Shown: positions 1 to 9,951, counted from the first letter of the stretch. The stretch: 51,048 nt of DNA from Bordetella hinzii LMG 13501 (GCF_001548475.1 NZ_LRUJ01000037.1:1-51048), one strand, 5' to 3'. Translations and numbers: made by a program. The notes: generated by a model not told the origin, from the letters alone.

Positions 1-3000
1 ACCTGGGCCGTGCCGTCATCGAGCACGGCAAACACCATTTTGCCGCGCCGGGTCATCATGACGCGCACGCTGGCCAGCACGCCGCACATCCATTGCAGGT
101 CGCGCTGCGGCTCGATGCGCGCCAGCGGCATGGGCACGATGCGGCGGACCTCGTCGCGCCAAGCGTCGAAGAGATGGCCGCTGAAGTAATAGCCCAGGGC
201 GGCCTTTTCTTCGGTCAGGCGGGTGTGCAGATTCCAGGGCGCGACCTTGGCCAGTTCGCCGGCCACCACATCGCCGCTGTCGTCGCCGAACAGCGAGGCC
301 TGGTTGGCGCTGCGCGCGGCCTGCTCGGCGGCTTCCATGGCGGTGCCCACCGAGGCCAGCATGGCGGCCCGATTGGGTTCGATGGTGTCGAAGGCGCCCG
401 CGCGGATCAGGGCCTCGATCGTGCGGCGGTTGACCGCGTGCTTGCTGACGCGGCGACAGAAATCGAAGAGATTGGCGAAAGGACCGCCCTCTTCGCGGGC
501 GCGCAGGATCTCCTCGACCGCGCCCTGCCCCGTGCCCTTGACGGCCCCCAGGCCGTAGCGCATGGTGCGCGGCGGCTTGCCGCGGGCCGTATGCGCATCC
601 TCGACGGGCGCGAAGCGGTAGCCGGAGGCATTGACGTCGGGCGGCAGGACTTCCACGCCATTGTCCTGCGCGTCGCGGCAGAAGATCTGCACCTTGTCGG
701 TGTCGTCCATATCGGAGGACAAGGTGGCGGCCAGGAACTCGGCCGGATGGTAGGCCTTGAGCCAGGCCGTCTGGTAGGCAATGAGGGCATAGGCGGCCGA
801 GTGCGACTTGTTGAAGCCGTAGCCGGCGAATTTTTCCATCAGGTCGAACAGCTTGACCGCCAGGTCCGGGTCATGGCCTTTTTCTTGCGCGCCCTTTTGG
901 AAGAGCTCGCGGTGCTTGGCCATCTCCTCGGGTTTTTTCTTGCCCATGGCGCGGCGCAGGAGGTCGGCGCCGCCCAGCGAATAACCCCCGATGATCTGCG
1001 AGATCAGCATCACCTGTTCTTGGTAGACGATGACCCCGTAGGTGCTCTTGAGCGTGGCTTCCAGGTCCGGGTGGAAGTAGTCGACCGCGGCGCGGCCGTG
1101 CTTGCGGTTGACGAAGTCGTCCACCATGCCGGATTCGAGCGGGCCCGGACGATACAGGGCCAGCATGGCGATGATGTCTTCGAAGGTATTGGGCCGCAGC
1201 TTCTTGAGCAGCTCTTTCATGCCGCGCGATTCCAGCTGGAACACGGCGGTGGTGTTGGCGTCGCACAGCACCTTGTAGGCCGCCGGATCGTCCAGCGACA
1301 GCGCCATGATGTCGAAGTCGCGCTTGTCGGCGTTGAACTGGCGCACATAGCGCACCGCCCAATCCAGGATGGTCAGGTTGCGCAGGCCAAGGAAGTCGAA
1401 CTTCACCAGCCCGGCGGCTTCGACGTCATCCTTGTCGAACTGCGAGACCGCGCTGTTTTCCTGGCCGGGCTGGCAATACAGCGGGCAGAAGTCGGTCAGC
1501 TTGCCCGGCGCGATGAGCACGCCGCCGGCGTGCATGCCGATGTTGCGGGTCAGGCCCTCGAGCGGCCGGGCCAGGTCCACGAGCGCCCGGACTTCTTCTT
1601 CCTGGTCGTAGCGTTCTTTGAAGGCCGGCTCATCCTTGAGGGTGCGCTCCAGCGTCCAGGGGTCGGCCGGATTGAAGGGGATGAGCTTGGACAGGCCGTC
1701 GCAGAACATATAGGGCATGTCCAGCACCCGGCCGGCATCGCGCACCACGGCCTTGGCGCCCAGGGTGCCGAAGGTGGCGATCTGGCTCACGGCCGCGCGG
1801 CCGTACTTGGTCTTGACGTACTCGATGACCCGTTCGCGGTTGTCCTGGCAGAAATCGATATCGAAGTCGGGCATGGACACCCGCTCCGGATTCAGGAAGC
1901 GCTCGAACAGCAGGTCATAGCGGATCGGGTCCAGGTCGGTGATGCCCAGGGCGTAGGCGACCAGCGAGCCGGCGCCCGACCCCCGGCCCGGTCCGACCGG
2001 CACGCCGTTGTTCTTGCCCCAGTTAATGAAGTCCTGCACGATGAGGAAGTAACCCGGGAAGCCCATCTGGATGATGGTCTTGCACTCCCAGCGCAGGCGT
2101 TCGTAGTAGCTGTCGCGCTGTCGGTCGCGCTCGGCCGGATCGGGATAGAGAAACGCCAGGCGCTTTTCGAGGCCCTCCTCGGACAGCTGCACGAGGTAGT
2201 CATCCAGCGACACGCCGTCAGGCGTCGGGAAGATGGGCAGGCGCGGCTTGCCCAGCACCAGCGAGAGATTGCAGCGCTTGGCGATCTCCACCGTGTTGGC
2301 AAGCGCCGAGGGCACATCGGCGAAGCGCTTGTGCATCTCCTCCGAGCTTTGCAGGTATTGCTGGGGCGTGAAGCGCTTGACGCGGCGCGGATCGGCCAGG
2401 ATCTCGCCCTCGGCGATACACACGCGCGCTTCGTGGGCCTGGAATTCTTCGCGGTCCAGGAATTGCACCGGATGGGTCGCCACCACGGGCAACCCGGCCT
2501 CGGCGGCCAGCCGCATCGCGGCCTGGGTATAGGCTTCGTCGCCGTCCATGCCGGCGCGCTGCAATTCGATATAGAAGGCGCCGGGGAACATCGCCCCCCA
2601 TTGCCGCGCCAGCGCCAGGGCGCCCGCGGTATTGCCTGCCTCCAGCGCATGGCCGATATCGCCGGCCCGGCCGCCCGACAGGACGATCAGGCCCTCCTGG
2701 CCCTCGAGCCATTCGCGCCGCAATTCGGCCCGGCCCTTGTACTGATTGACCAGGAAAGACTGCGACAGCAGCTCGCACAGGTTGAGATAGCCCTTGTGGT
2801 TGCGCACCAGGATGAGGGCGCGGAAGGGCTTGTCACGGTCCTCGTCGTTGCTCAGCCACACATCGCAGCCGGCGATGGGCTTGATCCCGGCGCCCCGGGC
2901 GCTCTTGTAGAACTTGATCAGGCCGAAAATATTCGACAGATCCGTCAGGGCGACCGCGGGCTGGCCGAGCTTGGCCACGCGCTTGATGAGATCGGAAATA

Positions 3001-3083
3001 CGCACGATCCCGTCCACGACCGAAAACTCGGAGTGAACGCGCAGGTGTACAAAAGGGGGCGGGTTTGTTACGGCTTCGGACAT
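1..3083 (-). CDS. dnaE: DNA polymerase III alpha subunit, 5' part (cut by window start)
   Basis: This is the catalytic alpha subunit of the replicative DNA polymerase. About 1027 codons are present, and the family is usually near 1160 residues, so the C-terminal end lies outside the window. The N-terminal PHP domain begins at about residue 10 (FVHLRVHSEFSVVDG). The polymerase active-site motif PDFDIDF lies near residues 402-408, and a third acidic site (KFDFLGL) lies near residue 560, as in E. coli DnaE. The ATG at 3083 gives the expected N-terminus but has no clear Shine-Dalgarno sequence. It is divergent from lpxO. I see no frameshift in the part present. Confidence 0.97.
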   Translation of the reverse strand, partial: MSEAVTNPPPFVHLRVHSEFSVVDGIVRISDLIKRVAKLGQPAVALTDLSNIFGLIKFYKSARGAGIKPIAGCDVWLSNDEDRDKPFRALILVRNHKGYLNLCELLSQSFLVNQYKGRAELRREWLEGQEGLIVLSGGRAGDIGHALEAGNTAGALALARQWGAMFPGAFYIELQRAGMDGDEAYTQAAMRLAAEAGLPVVATHPVQFLDREEFQAHEARVCIAEGEILADPRRVKRFTPQQYLQSSEEMHKRFADVPSALANTVEIAKRCNLSLVLGKPRLPIFPTPDGVSLDDYLVQLSEEGLEKRLAFLYPDPAERDRQRDSYYERLRWECKTIIQMGFPGYFLIVQDFINWGKNNGVPVGPGRGSGAGSLVAYALGITDLDPIRYDLLFERFLNPERVSMPDFDIDFCQDNRERVIEYVKTKYGRAAVSQIATFGTLGAKAVVRDAGRVLDMPYMFCDGLSKLIPFNPADPWTLERTLKDEPAFKERYDQEEEVRALVDLARPLEGLTRNIGMHAGGVLIAPGKLTDFCPLYCQPGQENSAVSQFDKDDVEAAGLVKFDFLGLRNLTILDWAVRYVRQFNADKRDFDIMALSLDDPAAYKVLCDANTTAVFQLESRGMKELLKKLRPNTFEDIIAMLALYRPGPLESGMVDDFVNRKHGRAAVDYFHPDLEATLKSTYGVIVYQEQVMLISQIIGGYSLGGADLLRRAMGKKKPEEMAKHRELFQKGAQEKGHDPDLAVKLFDLMEKFAGYGFNKSHSAAYALIAYQTAWLKAYHPAEFLAATLSSDMDDTDKVQIFCRDAQDNGVEVLPPDVNASGYRFAPVEDAHTARGKPPRTMRYGLGAVKGTGQGAVEEILRAREEGGPFANLFDFCRRVSKHAVNRRTIEALIRAGAFDTIEPNRAAMLASVGTAMEAAEQAARSANQASLFGDDSGDVVAGELAKVAPWNLHTRLTEEKAALGYYFSGHLFDAWRDEVRRIVPMPLARIEPQRDLQWMCGVLASVRVMMTRRGKMVFAVLDDGTAQ

Positions 3084-3089
3084 GGCCCG

Positions 3090-3114
3090 ATTGTACCCGG
3101 GCAGGCCTGCCCGG
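3090..3114 (-). promoter_or_regulatory. Putative dnaE -10 element and 18-bp palindrome
   Basis: On the minus strand TACAAT (3095-3090) resembles a sigma-70 -10 box and ends only 6 bases before the dnaE ATG. Directly upstream is the perfect palindrome CCGGGCAGGCCTGCCCGG (3097-3114). No -35 element is recognisable at the normal distance. If this -10 is used, the transcript would start at or next to the start codon. Confidence 0.35.
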
Positions 3115-3222
3115 CGGCCTTGCCGGCTCCCGCTTTGCGCGCGATGGAGATTTGTCAAAGCACCCGGCGGGCGGGATATGGGACAATCCCATCCATCACT
3201 TCGCTAGACTATCCGTCCCCAA

Positions 3223-4122
3223 ATGAAATGGCTGCTTCCCGGCCTCTGGCTGGCTTCCATCCTGTTCGCACATTTCCGTGGCCGCGTGCGTCTGTCGCTG
3301 TCGCGCCAGTTCCTGGATCACTCCGTCATCCTGGCGCCGGTCAACGCCTTCATGGTGCTGTGCTCGCGCGTGCCGACCACGCCTTATCTCACCAGCCGTG
3401 AGATCCCCGAACTCCAGGTCCTGGACGACAACTGGGAAATGATCCGCGACGAAGCCCTGAAGATGGCCGAGCTGCAGCGCATCCGGGCCGCCGAGAAGCA
3501 CGACGACATCGGTTTCAATTCTTTCTTCAAGTATGGCTGGAAACGTTTCTACCTGAAGTGGTATGACGCCCGCCATCCCTCGGCCGAGGAGCTCTGCCCC
3601 CGGACGGTGGCCTTGCTCAAGGGGTTGCCCAAGGTGAAGGCCGCCATGTTCGCCGAGCTGCCGCCGGGCGGCAAGCTCAACGCCCACCGCGACCCTTTCG
3701 CCGGGTCGCTGCGCTACCATCTGGGCCTGGCCACCCCCAACGACGACCGCTGCTACATCGTGGTCGACGGCGATTCCTACAGCTGGCGCGACGGCGAGAG
3801 CGTGGTGTTCGACGAAACCTATGTGCACGAGGCGCACAACAAGAGCGAAGCCAACCGCATCATTCTGTTCTGCGACGTCGAGCGCCCCCTGAAATGGCGC
3901 TGGGCCGAGGCCTTCAACCGCTGGTTTGGCCGCAAGGTCATGTCGGCGGCCAGTTCGCCCAATGACGCCGGCGACCAGACCGGCGCCATCAACAAGCTCA
4001 CCCATGCGCACTGGAAATTCGACCAGAAGCGCAAGCAGTTCAAGGCCTGGAACAAGACCGCCTACAAGGCAACGAAATGGGGCTTGATCGCCCTGGTCGT
4101 GCTGGCCTTCCTGGCCTGGTAA
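3223..4122 (+). CDS. lpxO: Lipid A 2-hydroxylase LpxO (Fe(II)/2-oxoglutarate dioxygenase)
   Basis: This 299-residue protein belongs to the aspartyl/asparaginyl beta-hydroxylase family, in the LpxO branch, which adds a 2-hydroxyl group to acyl chains of lipid A at the cytoplasmic face of the inner membrane. It has a hydrophobic N-terminal segment (about residues 1-17) and a C-terminal one (about 287-299). Between them is a jelly-roll core with the iron-binding HRD at 155-157, the distal histidine at about 202 (TYVHEAH) and a following NRIILF strand. The ATG at 3223 lacks an obvious ribosome binding site. A weak -10 (TAGACT, 3205-3210) would give a very short leader. It is convergent with hrpA, with 30 bases between stops. 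Confidence 0.85.
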   Translation: MKWLLPGLWLASILFAHFRGRVRLSLSRQFLDHSVILAPVNAFMVLCSRVPTTPYLTSREIPELQVLDDNWEMIRDEALKMAELQRIRAAEKHDDIGFNSFFKYGWKRFYLKWYDARHPSAEELCPRTVALLKGLPKVKAAMFAELPPGGKLNAHRDPFAGSLRYHLGLATPNDDRCYIVVDGDSYSWRDGESVVFDETYVHEAHNKSEANRIILFCDVERPLKWRWAEAFNRWFGRKVMSAASSPNDAGDQTGAINKLTHAHWKFDQKRKQFKAWNKTAYKATKWGLIALVVLAFLAW

Positions 4123-4152
4123 GCCCGCGGGGCAGGCCCGCGGTCCGGCGGC

Positions 4153-7100
4153 CTAGCGCCGCATGGCTTCCCAGGTTTTCATCAGGCGCTTGACCGACAC
4201 CGGCATGGGCGTGCGCAGTTCCTGGGCGAAGAGCGCCACGCGCAGCTCTTCGAGCAGCCAGCGGAATTCGTCCAGGCGCGGGTCGGGCGCGCCCTTGAGC
4301 GCCGCGCGGGCACGCTGGTACTGCGTCAGGAGCGGCGCCATCTCGGCGACCAGGCGCGCATCGCGGGCCGGATCGGCGCGCAGTTTGTCGATGCGGGCGA
4401 CCGCGGCCTTCAGGTAGCGTGGGTAGTGCGCCAGCTGGGCATAGGGAATGTCGCGCACGAACCACTTGGGCATGAGCGCGCCGATCTGCTGCTGCAGGTC
4501 GGCATAGGCGGCCGCGTGCGGCTTGGCCTGGGGCAGCTTGCGCTGCAGGGCGGCATACTCGGTCAGGATAGCCATGGACAGGCGCGCCACCTCCTGGGCC
4601 AGCAGGCCGAGCCGGCCCTTGCCGTCCTGGCGCCGGGCCTCGAACTGCTGCTCATTGACCGGCCAGGGATCGCCCAGGCAGGCCTGGGCCAGCGCGCAAT
4701 CGATGATCTGGTCCCTCAGCTCGTCCTGCGTGCCCAGGGTCATGTAGAACATGCTCATCTTGGTGAGGTCGGTCAGGTTCTTTTCCAGGAACTTGACCTG
4801 CTCGCGCAGCCCGATGCGGAACAGACGCAGCAGGCCGGCCCGGTGGTGGCGCCGCGCCTCGTCCGGGTCGTCGAAGACGTCCAGGTCGCAATGCCCGCCC
4901 CGGTCCACCAGAGCCGGATAGCCGATGACGGACTGGCCGCCGCGCCGGATTTCCATGATCTCCGGCAAGGGGCCGAAGGTCCAGGCGGTGAGGTTCTCGT
5001 GCGCCAGCGCCTGGGCCACCTCGCTGTCGCGCGCGGCCAGCTGCTGGAAGGTCGCCTGGGCCTGCTTGCCCAGGTCGGCCTTGAGCTGGGCAAGATTGCG
5101 GCCGGCCGCCAGCATGCGGCCATGCTCGTCCACCACCTTGAAGTTCATGAAGAGGTGGGCCGGCAGGGTCTCCAGCTTGAAATCGCTGGCGATCGGACGC
5201 ACCTGCACCTGTTTCCACATATCCTCGATCAGCGCCTCGACCAGGCCCATGCCGGGATCGGCGGCGCGCTCGAACCAGCGGTCATAGAAGCCCGCCGCGT
5301 AGTCGGGCAGCGGCACGCAATGGCGGCGCAGCTTCTGCGGCAGCGATTTCAGCAGCAGATGCACTTTTTCCTTGAGCATGCCGGGCACCAGCCATTCGCA
5401 GCGCTGGGCGTCGATCTGGTTCAGGGCGAACAGCGGCACCGACAGCGTCACACCGTCGCGCGGCGAGCCCGGCTCGAAGTGGTAGTCCAGGGCCATGCTC
5501 ACGCCCTGCCACTCGACCTTCTTGGGAAAGACGTCGGTGGTCACGCCGGCGGCCTCGTGCCGCATCAGCTCTTCGCGGGTGAGCATCAGCCGCGCGGCTG
5601 TCTCTTTGTCCAGCCCGCCGACCCACTTTTCGAGGGTGGCGGTCTGCGACATGCCGGCCGGGATCTGGCGGTCATAGAAAGCGTAGATCAGCTCATCATC
5701 GACCAGGATGTCCGGGCGGCGGGCCTGGTGCTCGAGCTTCTCGATGCCGGCGATGAGCTTGCGGTTGTGGGCCACGAAGGCCAGGCGCGTATCGATCTCG
5801 CCCGGCACCAGGGCCTGGCGGATGAAAAGCTCGCGCGCATGCTCGGGGTTGATGCGGCCGTATTGCACGCGGCGGCCGCTGTAGATCGCCAGGCCGTAGA
5901 GCGTGGCGCGCTCGTTGGCCACGACCTGCCCGGCCTTTTTCTCCCAGCGCGGATCGGACCAGTTGCGGCGTAGCAGATGGGCGGCCACGCGCTCGATCCA
6001 GACCGGCTCGATGCGGGCCACGCAGCGCGCGTATAGCCGGGTGGTCTCGACCAGTTCGGCCGCCATGACCCAGCGGCCGGCCTTCTTGGCCAGCCGCGAC
6101 CCGGGATGGATGTGGAAACGGATGTCGCGCGCGCCCAGGTAGTTGCCGCCCTCTTCGCTCTTGAAGCCGATATTGCCCAGCAGGCCGGTCAAGAGCGCCA
6201 GGTGCAGCTGCTCATAGGTGGCATCGCTCTGGTTCAGGCGCCAGCCCTGCTCGCCCACCAGCGCGGCCAGCTGGGTGTGCACGTCGTGCCATTCGCGCAG
6301 GCGGATGGGCGAGAGGAAGTTCTGGCGCAACAAGGCCACCAGCTTGCGCTGCGAGGCCTTGTGCTGGACCTGCTCGCCGTACCAGCGCCAGAGCTTCAGG
6401 AAGGACAGGAACTCGGATTTGTCGTCGGCGAACTTGGCGTGCGCGGCCTCGGAGGCTTCGCGCTCCTGCATGGGACGGTCGCGCGGGTCTTGGACCGACA
6501 GCGCGGCGGCGATGATGAGCATCTCGCTGAGGCATTGCTGCTCGCGGGCGGCCAGGATCATGCGCCCGATGCGCGGGTCGACCGGCAAGCGCGCCAGGTC
6601 CTGGCCGATGCGCGTGAGGGTGAACAGGCGCTTGCCGCCTTCGCCCTCGTCCTCGGACATCTCGATGGCGCCGAGTTCCTGCAGCAGGTGGTAGCCGTCG
6701 GCCACCGCGCGCCCGGGAGGCGCCTCCACGAAGGGGAATTGCTCGATATCGTCGAGCTTGAGCGCCTTCATGCGCAGGATGACCGAGGCCAGCGAGGAAC
6801 GCAGCACTTCGGGGTCGGTGAACGGCGCGCGCGCGTTGAAGTCCGTCTCGTCATAGAGCCGGATGCACACGCCCGGCCCGACGCGGCCGCAGCGGCCGGC
6901 GCGCTGATTGGCCGAGGCGCGGCTGATAGGCTCGATGCGCAACTGCTCGACCTTGTTGCGCCAAGAGTAGCGCTTGATGCGCGCCAGGCCGCTGTCGACC
7001 ACGAAGCGTATGCCCGGCACGGTCAGCGAGGTTTCGGCCACATTGGTCGCCAGCACGACACGGCGGCTGTTGCCCCGGGGGTGGAAGATCTGTTCCTGCT

Positions 7101-8043
7101 CGGCCTGCGACAGGCGCGCATACAGCGGCAGGATCTCGGTGCCCACGGGATGGCGCTTGCGCAAGGCTTCGGCGGATTCGCGGATCTCGCGCTCGCCGGG
7201 CAGGAAGACCAGCACATCGCCCGGACCGTGGCGGGCGCATTCGTCCACCGCGTCGACGATGGCATCGACCAGGTCGCGCTCTTCGTCGCCGGCCAGGCGT
7301 TCGCGCCCGGGGCGGGCCGGCGCGCTGGCCGCTTCGTCGGTCTGGGGCGGCTGCACCGGGCGGTAACGGACTTCGACCGGATAAAGACGGCCGGACACTT
7401 CGATGACCGGCGCGGGCCTGTCCTGCGCGTCGGCGAAGTGCCGGGCAAAGCGTTCGGCGTCGATCGTGGCCGAAGTGATGACCACCTTCAGGTCGGGGCG
7501 GCGCGGCAGCAACTGCCGCAGGTAGCCCAGCAGGAAGTCGATGTTCAGGCTGCGCTCATGCGCCTCGTCGATGATGATGGTGTCATAGCGCTTGAGCAGC
7601 GGATCGCGCTGCGACTCGGCCAGCAGGATGCCATCGGTCATCAGCTTGATGGCGGCATTGGGCCCGGTGCGGTCATTGAAGCGCACTTGGTAGCCCACCA
7701 CCTCGCCCATGGGGGTGTTGAGTTCCTCGGCGATGCGCTTGGCCACGGACGTGGCCGCCAGCCGCCGGGGCTGGGTATGGCCGATCATGGCGCGGCGGCC
7801 GCGCCCGAGCTCCAGGCAGATCTTGGGCAGCTGGGTGGTCTTGCCCGAGCCGGTTTCGCCGCTGACGATCACCACCTGATGGGCGGCGATGGCGCGCGCG
7901 ATCTCCTGGCGCCGCGCGCTGACGGGCAGGTCTTCCGGGTAGGTGATGACGGGGATGGGTCGTTCGGGGCGGTCGGCGCGTTCCGGGCGGTCGGGCCTGG
8001 GCGCGGGCCGGCGCGCGGCGGCCGGACGGGGCGTTTCTGGCAT
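4153..8043 (-). CDS. hrpA: ATP-dependent RNA helicase HrpA
   Basis: This is a large DEAH-box RNA helicase of 1296 residues, matching the usual length of bacterial HrpA (about 1300). Walker A GETGSGKT lies at 62-69, the DEAH box at 159-162 (IIIDEAHERS) and the SAT motif at 191-193. The helicase C domain with QRAGRCGR follows, then the HA2/OB and long C-terminal HrpA-specific region. HrpA acts on mRNA and stalled ribosomes in the cytoplasm. The ATG at 8043 is preceded by AAAGGAT, a good ribosome binding site. The first 35 residues are a low-complexity Pro/Arg-rich tail. It is divergent from argA. Confidence 0.95.
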   Translation of the reverse strand: MPETPRPAAARRPAPRPDRPERADRPERPIPVITYPEDLPVSARRQEIARAIAAHQVVIVSGETGSGKTTQLPKICLELGRGRRAMIGHTQPRRLAATSVAKRIAEELNTPMGEVVGYQVRFNDRTGPNAAIKLMTDGILLAESQRDPLLKRYDTIIIDEAHERSLNIDFLLGYLRQLLPRRPDLKVVITSATIDAERFARHFADAQDRPAPVIEVSGRLYPVEVRYRPVQPPQTDEAASAPARPGRERLAGDEERDLVDAIVDAVDECARHGPGDVLVFLPGEREIRESAEALRKRHPVGTEILPLYARLSQAEQEQIFHPRGNSRRVVLATNVAETSLTVPGIRFVVDSGLARIKRYSWRNKVEQLRIEPISRASANQRAGRCGRVGPGVCIRLYDETDFNARAPFTDPEVLRSSLASVILRMKALKLDDIEQFPFVEAPPGRAVADGYHLLQELGAIEMSEDEGEGGKRLFTLTRIGQDLARLPVDPRIGRMILAAREQQCLSEMLIIAAALSVQDPRDRPMQEREASEAAHAKFADDKSEFLSFLKLWRWYGEQVQHKASQRKLVALLRQNFLSPIRLREWHDVHTQLAALVGEQGWRLNQSDATYEQLHLALLTGLLGNIGFKSEEGGNYLGARDIRFHIHPGSRLAKKAGRWVMAAELVETTRLYARCVARIEPVWIERVAAHLLRRNWSDPRWEKKAGQVVANERATLYGLAIYSGRRVQYGRINPEHARELFIRQALVPGEIDTRLAFVAHNRKLIAGIEKLEHQARRPDILVDDELIYAFYDRQIPAGMSQTATLEKWVGGLDKETAARLMLTREELMRHEAAGVTTDVFPKKVEWQGVSMALDYHFEPGSPRDGVTLSVPLFALNQIDAQRCEWLVPGMLKEKVHLLLKSLPQKLRRHCVPLPDYAAGFYDRWFERAADPGMGLVEALIEDMWKQVQVRPIASDFKLETLPAHLFMNFKVVDEHGRMLAAGRNLAQLKADLGKQAQATFQQLAARDSEVAQALAHENLTAWTFGPLPEIMEIRRGGQSVIGYPALVDRGGHCDLDVFDDPDEARRHHRAGLLRLFRIGLREQVKFLEKNLTDLTKMSMFYMTLGTQDELRDQIIDCALAQACLGDPWPVNEQQFEARRQDGKGRLGLLAQEVARLSMAILTEYAALQRKLPQAKPHAAAYADLQQQIGALMPKWFVRDIPYAQLAHYPRYLKAAVARIDKLRADPARDARLVAEMAPLLTQYQRARAALKGAPDPRLDEFRWLLEELRVALFAQELRTPMPVSVKRLMKTWEAMRR

Positions 8044-8063
8044 GTGTCGGGATCCTTTGAGCC

Positions 8064-8144
8064 GGCATTATAAATTTGCCGCGCGGCCCTGGCGCGCGGG
8101 CGGTCTTTTCCGGCGCCCCTCGCAGCCGGGCGCGGCCCTATAAT
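8064..8144. promoter_or_regulatory. Divergent hrpA/argA promoter region
   Basis: Two exact TATAAT hexamers lie back to back in the intergenic region. One is on the minus strand at 8072-8067, 24 bases upstream of hrpA. The other is on the plus strand at 8139-8144, 78 bases upstream of argA. Neither has a convincing -35 box at 16-18 bp. I saw no clear ArgR-type box between them. Confidence 0.4.
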
Positions 8145-8221
8145 TTCAGCAGCCGCCCCGGCGGCCTGCCACACCGCCACGCGGTGCGCCGATACCTTTA
8201 CCTGACCGCATATCCCCCATC

Positions 8222-9577
8222 ATGCCCGACCTGGAAGCCGACACCGTCTCAGCCCTTGAAGCGCCCGAATTCGCCCCCGCGCAGTTCGTGCGATGGTTCC
8301 GAGAGGTGGCGCCTTATGTGCATGCCTTCCGAGGCAAGACTTTTGTGGTGGCTTTCGGCGGCGAGCTGGTGCAGGCCGGCGCGCTGAACACGCTGGTGCA
8401 GGACCTGTCGCTGCTGTCGGCGCTGGGCATCCACCTGGTGCTGGTCCATGGGTCGCGCCCGCAGGTCAATGAACAGCTGCGCCTGAAGGGCTACACGCAG
8501 CAATTCGGCCGCGGCATGGAGCCCACCGATGCCGCCGCGCTGGAATGCGCCAAGGAAGCTGCCGGCGAAATCCGCCTGGACATCGAAGCCGCCTTCAGCC
8601 AGGGGCTGCCCAATACGCCCATGTCCAACTCGCATGTGCGCGTGATCTCCGGCAATTTCGTCACGGCCCGGCCGGCCGGGGTGCTCGATGGCGTGGACTA
8701 CAAACACACCGGCCATGTGCGCAAGATCGATGTCGATGCGCTGAAGTTCGCCATCGAGAGCGGCTCCATCGTGCTGCTCTCGCCGCTGGGCTTCTCGCCC
8801 ACCGGCGAGGCCTTCAACCTCGCCATGGAAGACCTGGCCACCAGCGTGGCCGTGGCCTTGCGGGCCGAGAAACTCATTTTCCTGTCAAGTTCGGCAGGGG
8901 TGCTCAACGACGACGGCTCGGTGGACACCGAGCTGGCGCGCGTGGATGCCGATGCGCTGCTGGCCGCCGGCCAGCTGGACGAAGACACGGCTTTCTTCCT
9001 GCGCCATGCCTCGCTGGCGGTCAAGCGCGGCGTGGCCCGCGCCCATGTGGTGCCCTACAGCCTGGACGGCAGCGTGCTGCTGGAGATCTTCACGCACGAC
9101 GGCGTGGGCACCATGGTGGTCGAGGACACCCTGGACGACCTGCGCCCGGCCACCCTGGACGATGTCGGCGCCATCCTCAGCCTGATCGAGCCGCTGGAAG
9201 CCGACGGCACGCTGGTGGCCCGCCCGCGCGGCGTGATCGAGCGCGACGTGGAGCATTTCACGGTGCTGGAGCATGACGGCGTGATCTATGGCTGCGCCGC
9301 CCTCTACCCCTACCCGGAAGACAGCATGGCCGAGATGGCCTGCCTGATCGTCCATCCGGAATGGCAAGGCTCGGGCGAAGGCGAGATTCTGCTGCGCCAC
9401 ATGGAATCGCGCGCCCGCGCCCTGGGCCTGAAGCGGTTGTTCGTGCTCACCACGCGGACCTCCCATTGGTTCATGAAGCGTGGCTTCGTGCAATGCGGCA
9501 TCGCCGACCTGCCGCTGGATAAACAGCAGCACTACAACCGCTCGCGCAATAGCCTCATCTTCATCAAGAAGCTCTGA
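8222..9577 (+). CDS. argA: N-acetylglutamate synthase (amino-acid kinase + GNAT)
   Basis: This 451-residue enzyme acetylates L-glutamate with acetyl-CoA, the first step of arginine biosynthesis. The N-terminal amino-acid-kinase-fold domain runs from about residue 35 to 285 (RGKTFVVAFGGELV, LVLVHGSRPQ) and normally carries the arginine regulatory site. The C-terminal GNAT acetyltransferase domain (about 300-451) shows ALYPYPEDSMAEMACL and the acetyl-CoA loop HPEWQGSGEGEILL. The length matches classical bifunctional ArgA. The start at 8222 fits the family but has no strong ribosome binding site. A 12-bp inverted repeat follows the stop. Confidence 0.95.
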   Translation: MPDLEADTVSALEAPEFAPAQFVRWFREVAPYVHAFRGKTFVVAFGGELVQAGALNTLVQDLSLLSALGIHLVLVHGSRPQVNEQLRLKGYTQQFGRGMEPTDAAALECAKEAAGEIRLDIEAAFSQGLPNTPMSNSHVRVISGNFVTARPAGVLDGVDYKHTGHVRKIDVDALKFAIESGSIVLLSPLGFSPTGEAFNLAMEDLATSVAVALRAEKLIFLSSSAGVLNDDGSVDTELARVDADALLAAGQLDEDTAFFLRHASLAVKRGVARAHVVPYSLDGSVLLEIFTHDGVGTMVVEDTLDDLRPATLDDVGAILSLIEPLEADGTLVARPRGVIERDVEHFTVLEHDGVIYGCAALYPYPEDSMAEMACLIVHPEWQGSGEGEILLRHMESRARALGLKRLFVLTTRTSHWFMKRGFVQCGIADLPLDKQQHYNRSRNSLIFIKKL

Positions 9578-9586
9578 GCCCCGCCG

Positions 9587-9615
9587 GATAGACCCTGCGC
9601 CGCGCAGGGTCTATC
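9587..9615 (+). terminator. Hairpin after argA, no U-run
   Basis: There is a perfect 12-bp stem, GATAGACCCTGC paired with GCAGGGTCTATC, around a 5-base loop, starting 10 bases after the argA stop. No T-run follows, so it may be a weak or Rho-assisted terminator, or an mRNA 3'-end stabiliser. Confidence 0.45.
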
Positions 9616-9678
9616 GGCGCCGCATGGCCGGCCAAGGCCGTTAAAATGGGCCATTCGAAACTCATCGGCAGCAGAAAA

Positions 9679-9951
9679 ATGGCCCGTACCGTCAACTGTG
9701 TGAAACTCAAGCGCGAAGCCGAAGGCCTGGACTTCCCGCCTTATCCCGGCGAGCTGGGCGCGCGCATCTGGCGCGAAGTCTCCAAGGAAGCCTGGGAAGA
9801 ATGGAAGCAGGTCCAGACCCGGCTGGTCAATGAAAACCGCCTGAACCTGGCCGACGCCCGCGCCCGCAAGTATCTGCAGCAGCAGATGGAACGCTTCCTG
9901 TTCGAAGACGGCACGGTCGAAGCCCAGGGCTACGTCCCGCCGTCGGCCTGA
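9679..9951 (+). CDS. yggX: Fe(2+)-trafficking / oxidative damage protection protein YggX
   Basis: This 90-residue protein aligns from end to end with E. coli YggX, which supports iron handling and protection of Fe-S clusters. The shared landmarks are the N-terminal [17 protein letters not shown] with its single cysteine, YPGELG, ISKEAW-like [16 protein letters not shown] and the C-terminal EGYxP. An in-frame ATG lies 33 bases upstream, but the ATG at 9679 gives the family N-terminus. TAAAAT at 9642-9647 could be a -10 for an independent promoter. It is convergent with phoU and shares a terminator region with it. Confidence 0.93.
   Translation: MARTVNCVKLKREAEGLDFPPYPGELGARIWREVSKEAWEEWKQVQTRLVNENRLNLADARARKYLQQQMERFLFEDGTVEAQGYVPPSA

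Noticed and set aside
93-3401. 1102-residue plus-strand open frame
   Set aside because: It lies antisense to dnaE. The minus strand reads as a clear DnaE with active-site motifs. The plus frame is a by-product of GC-rich codon use and shows no family motif.
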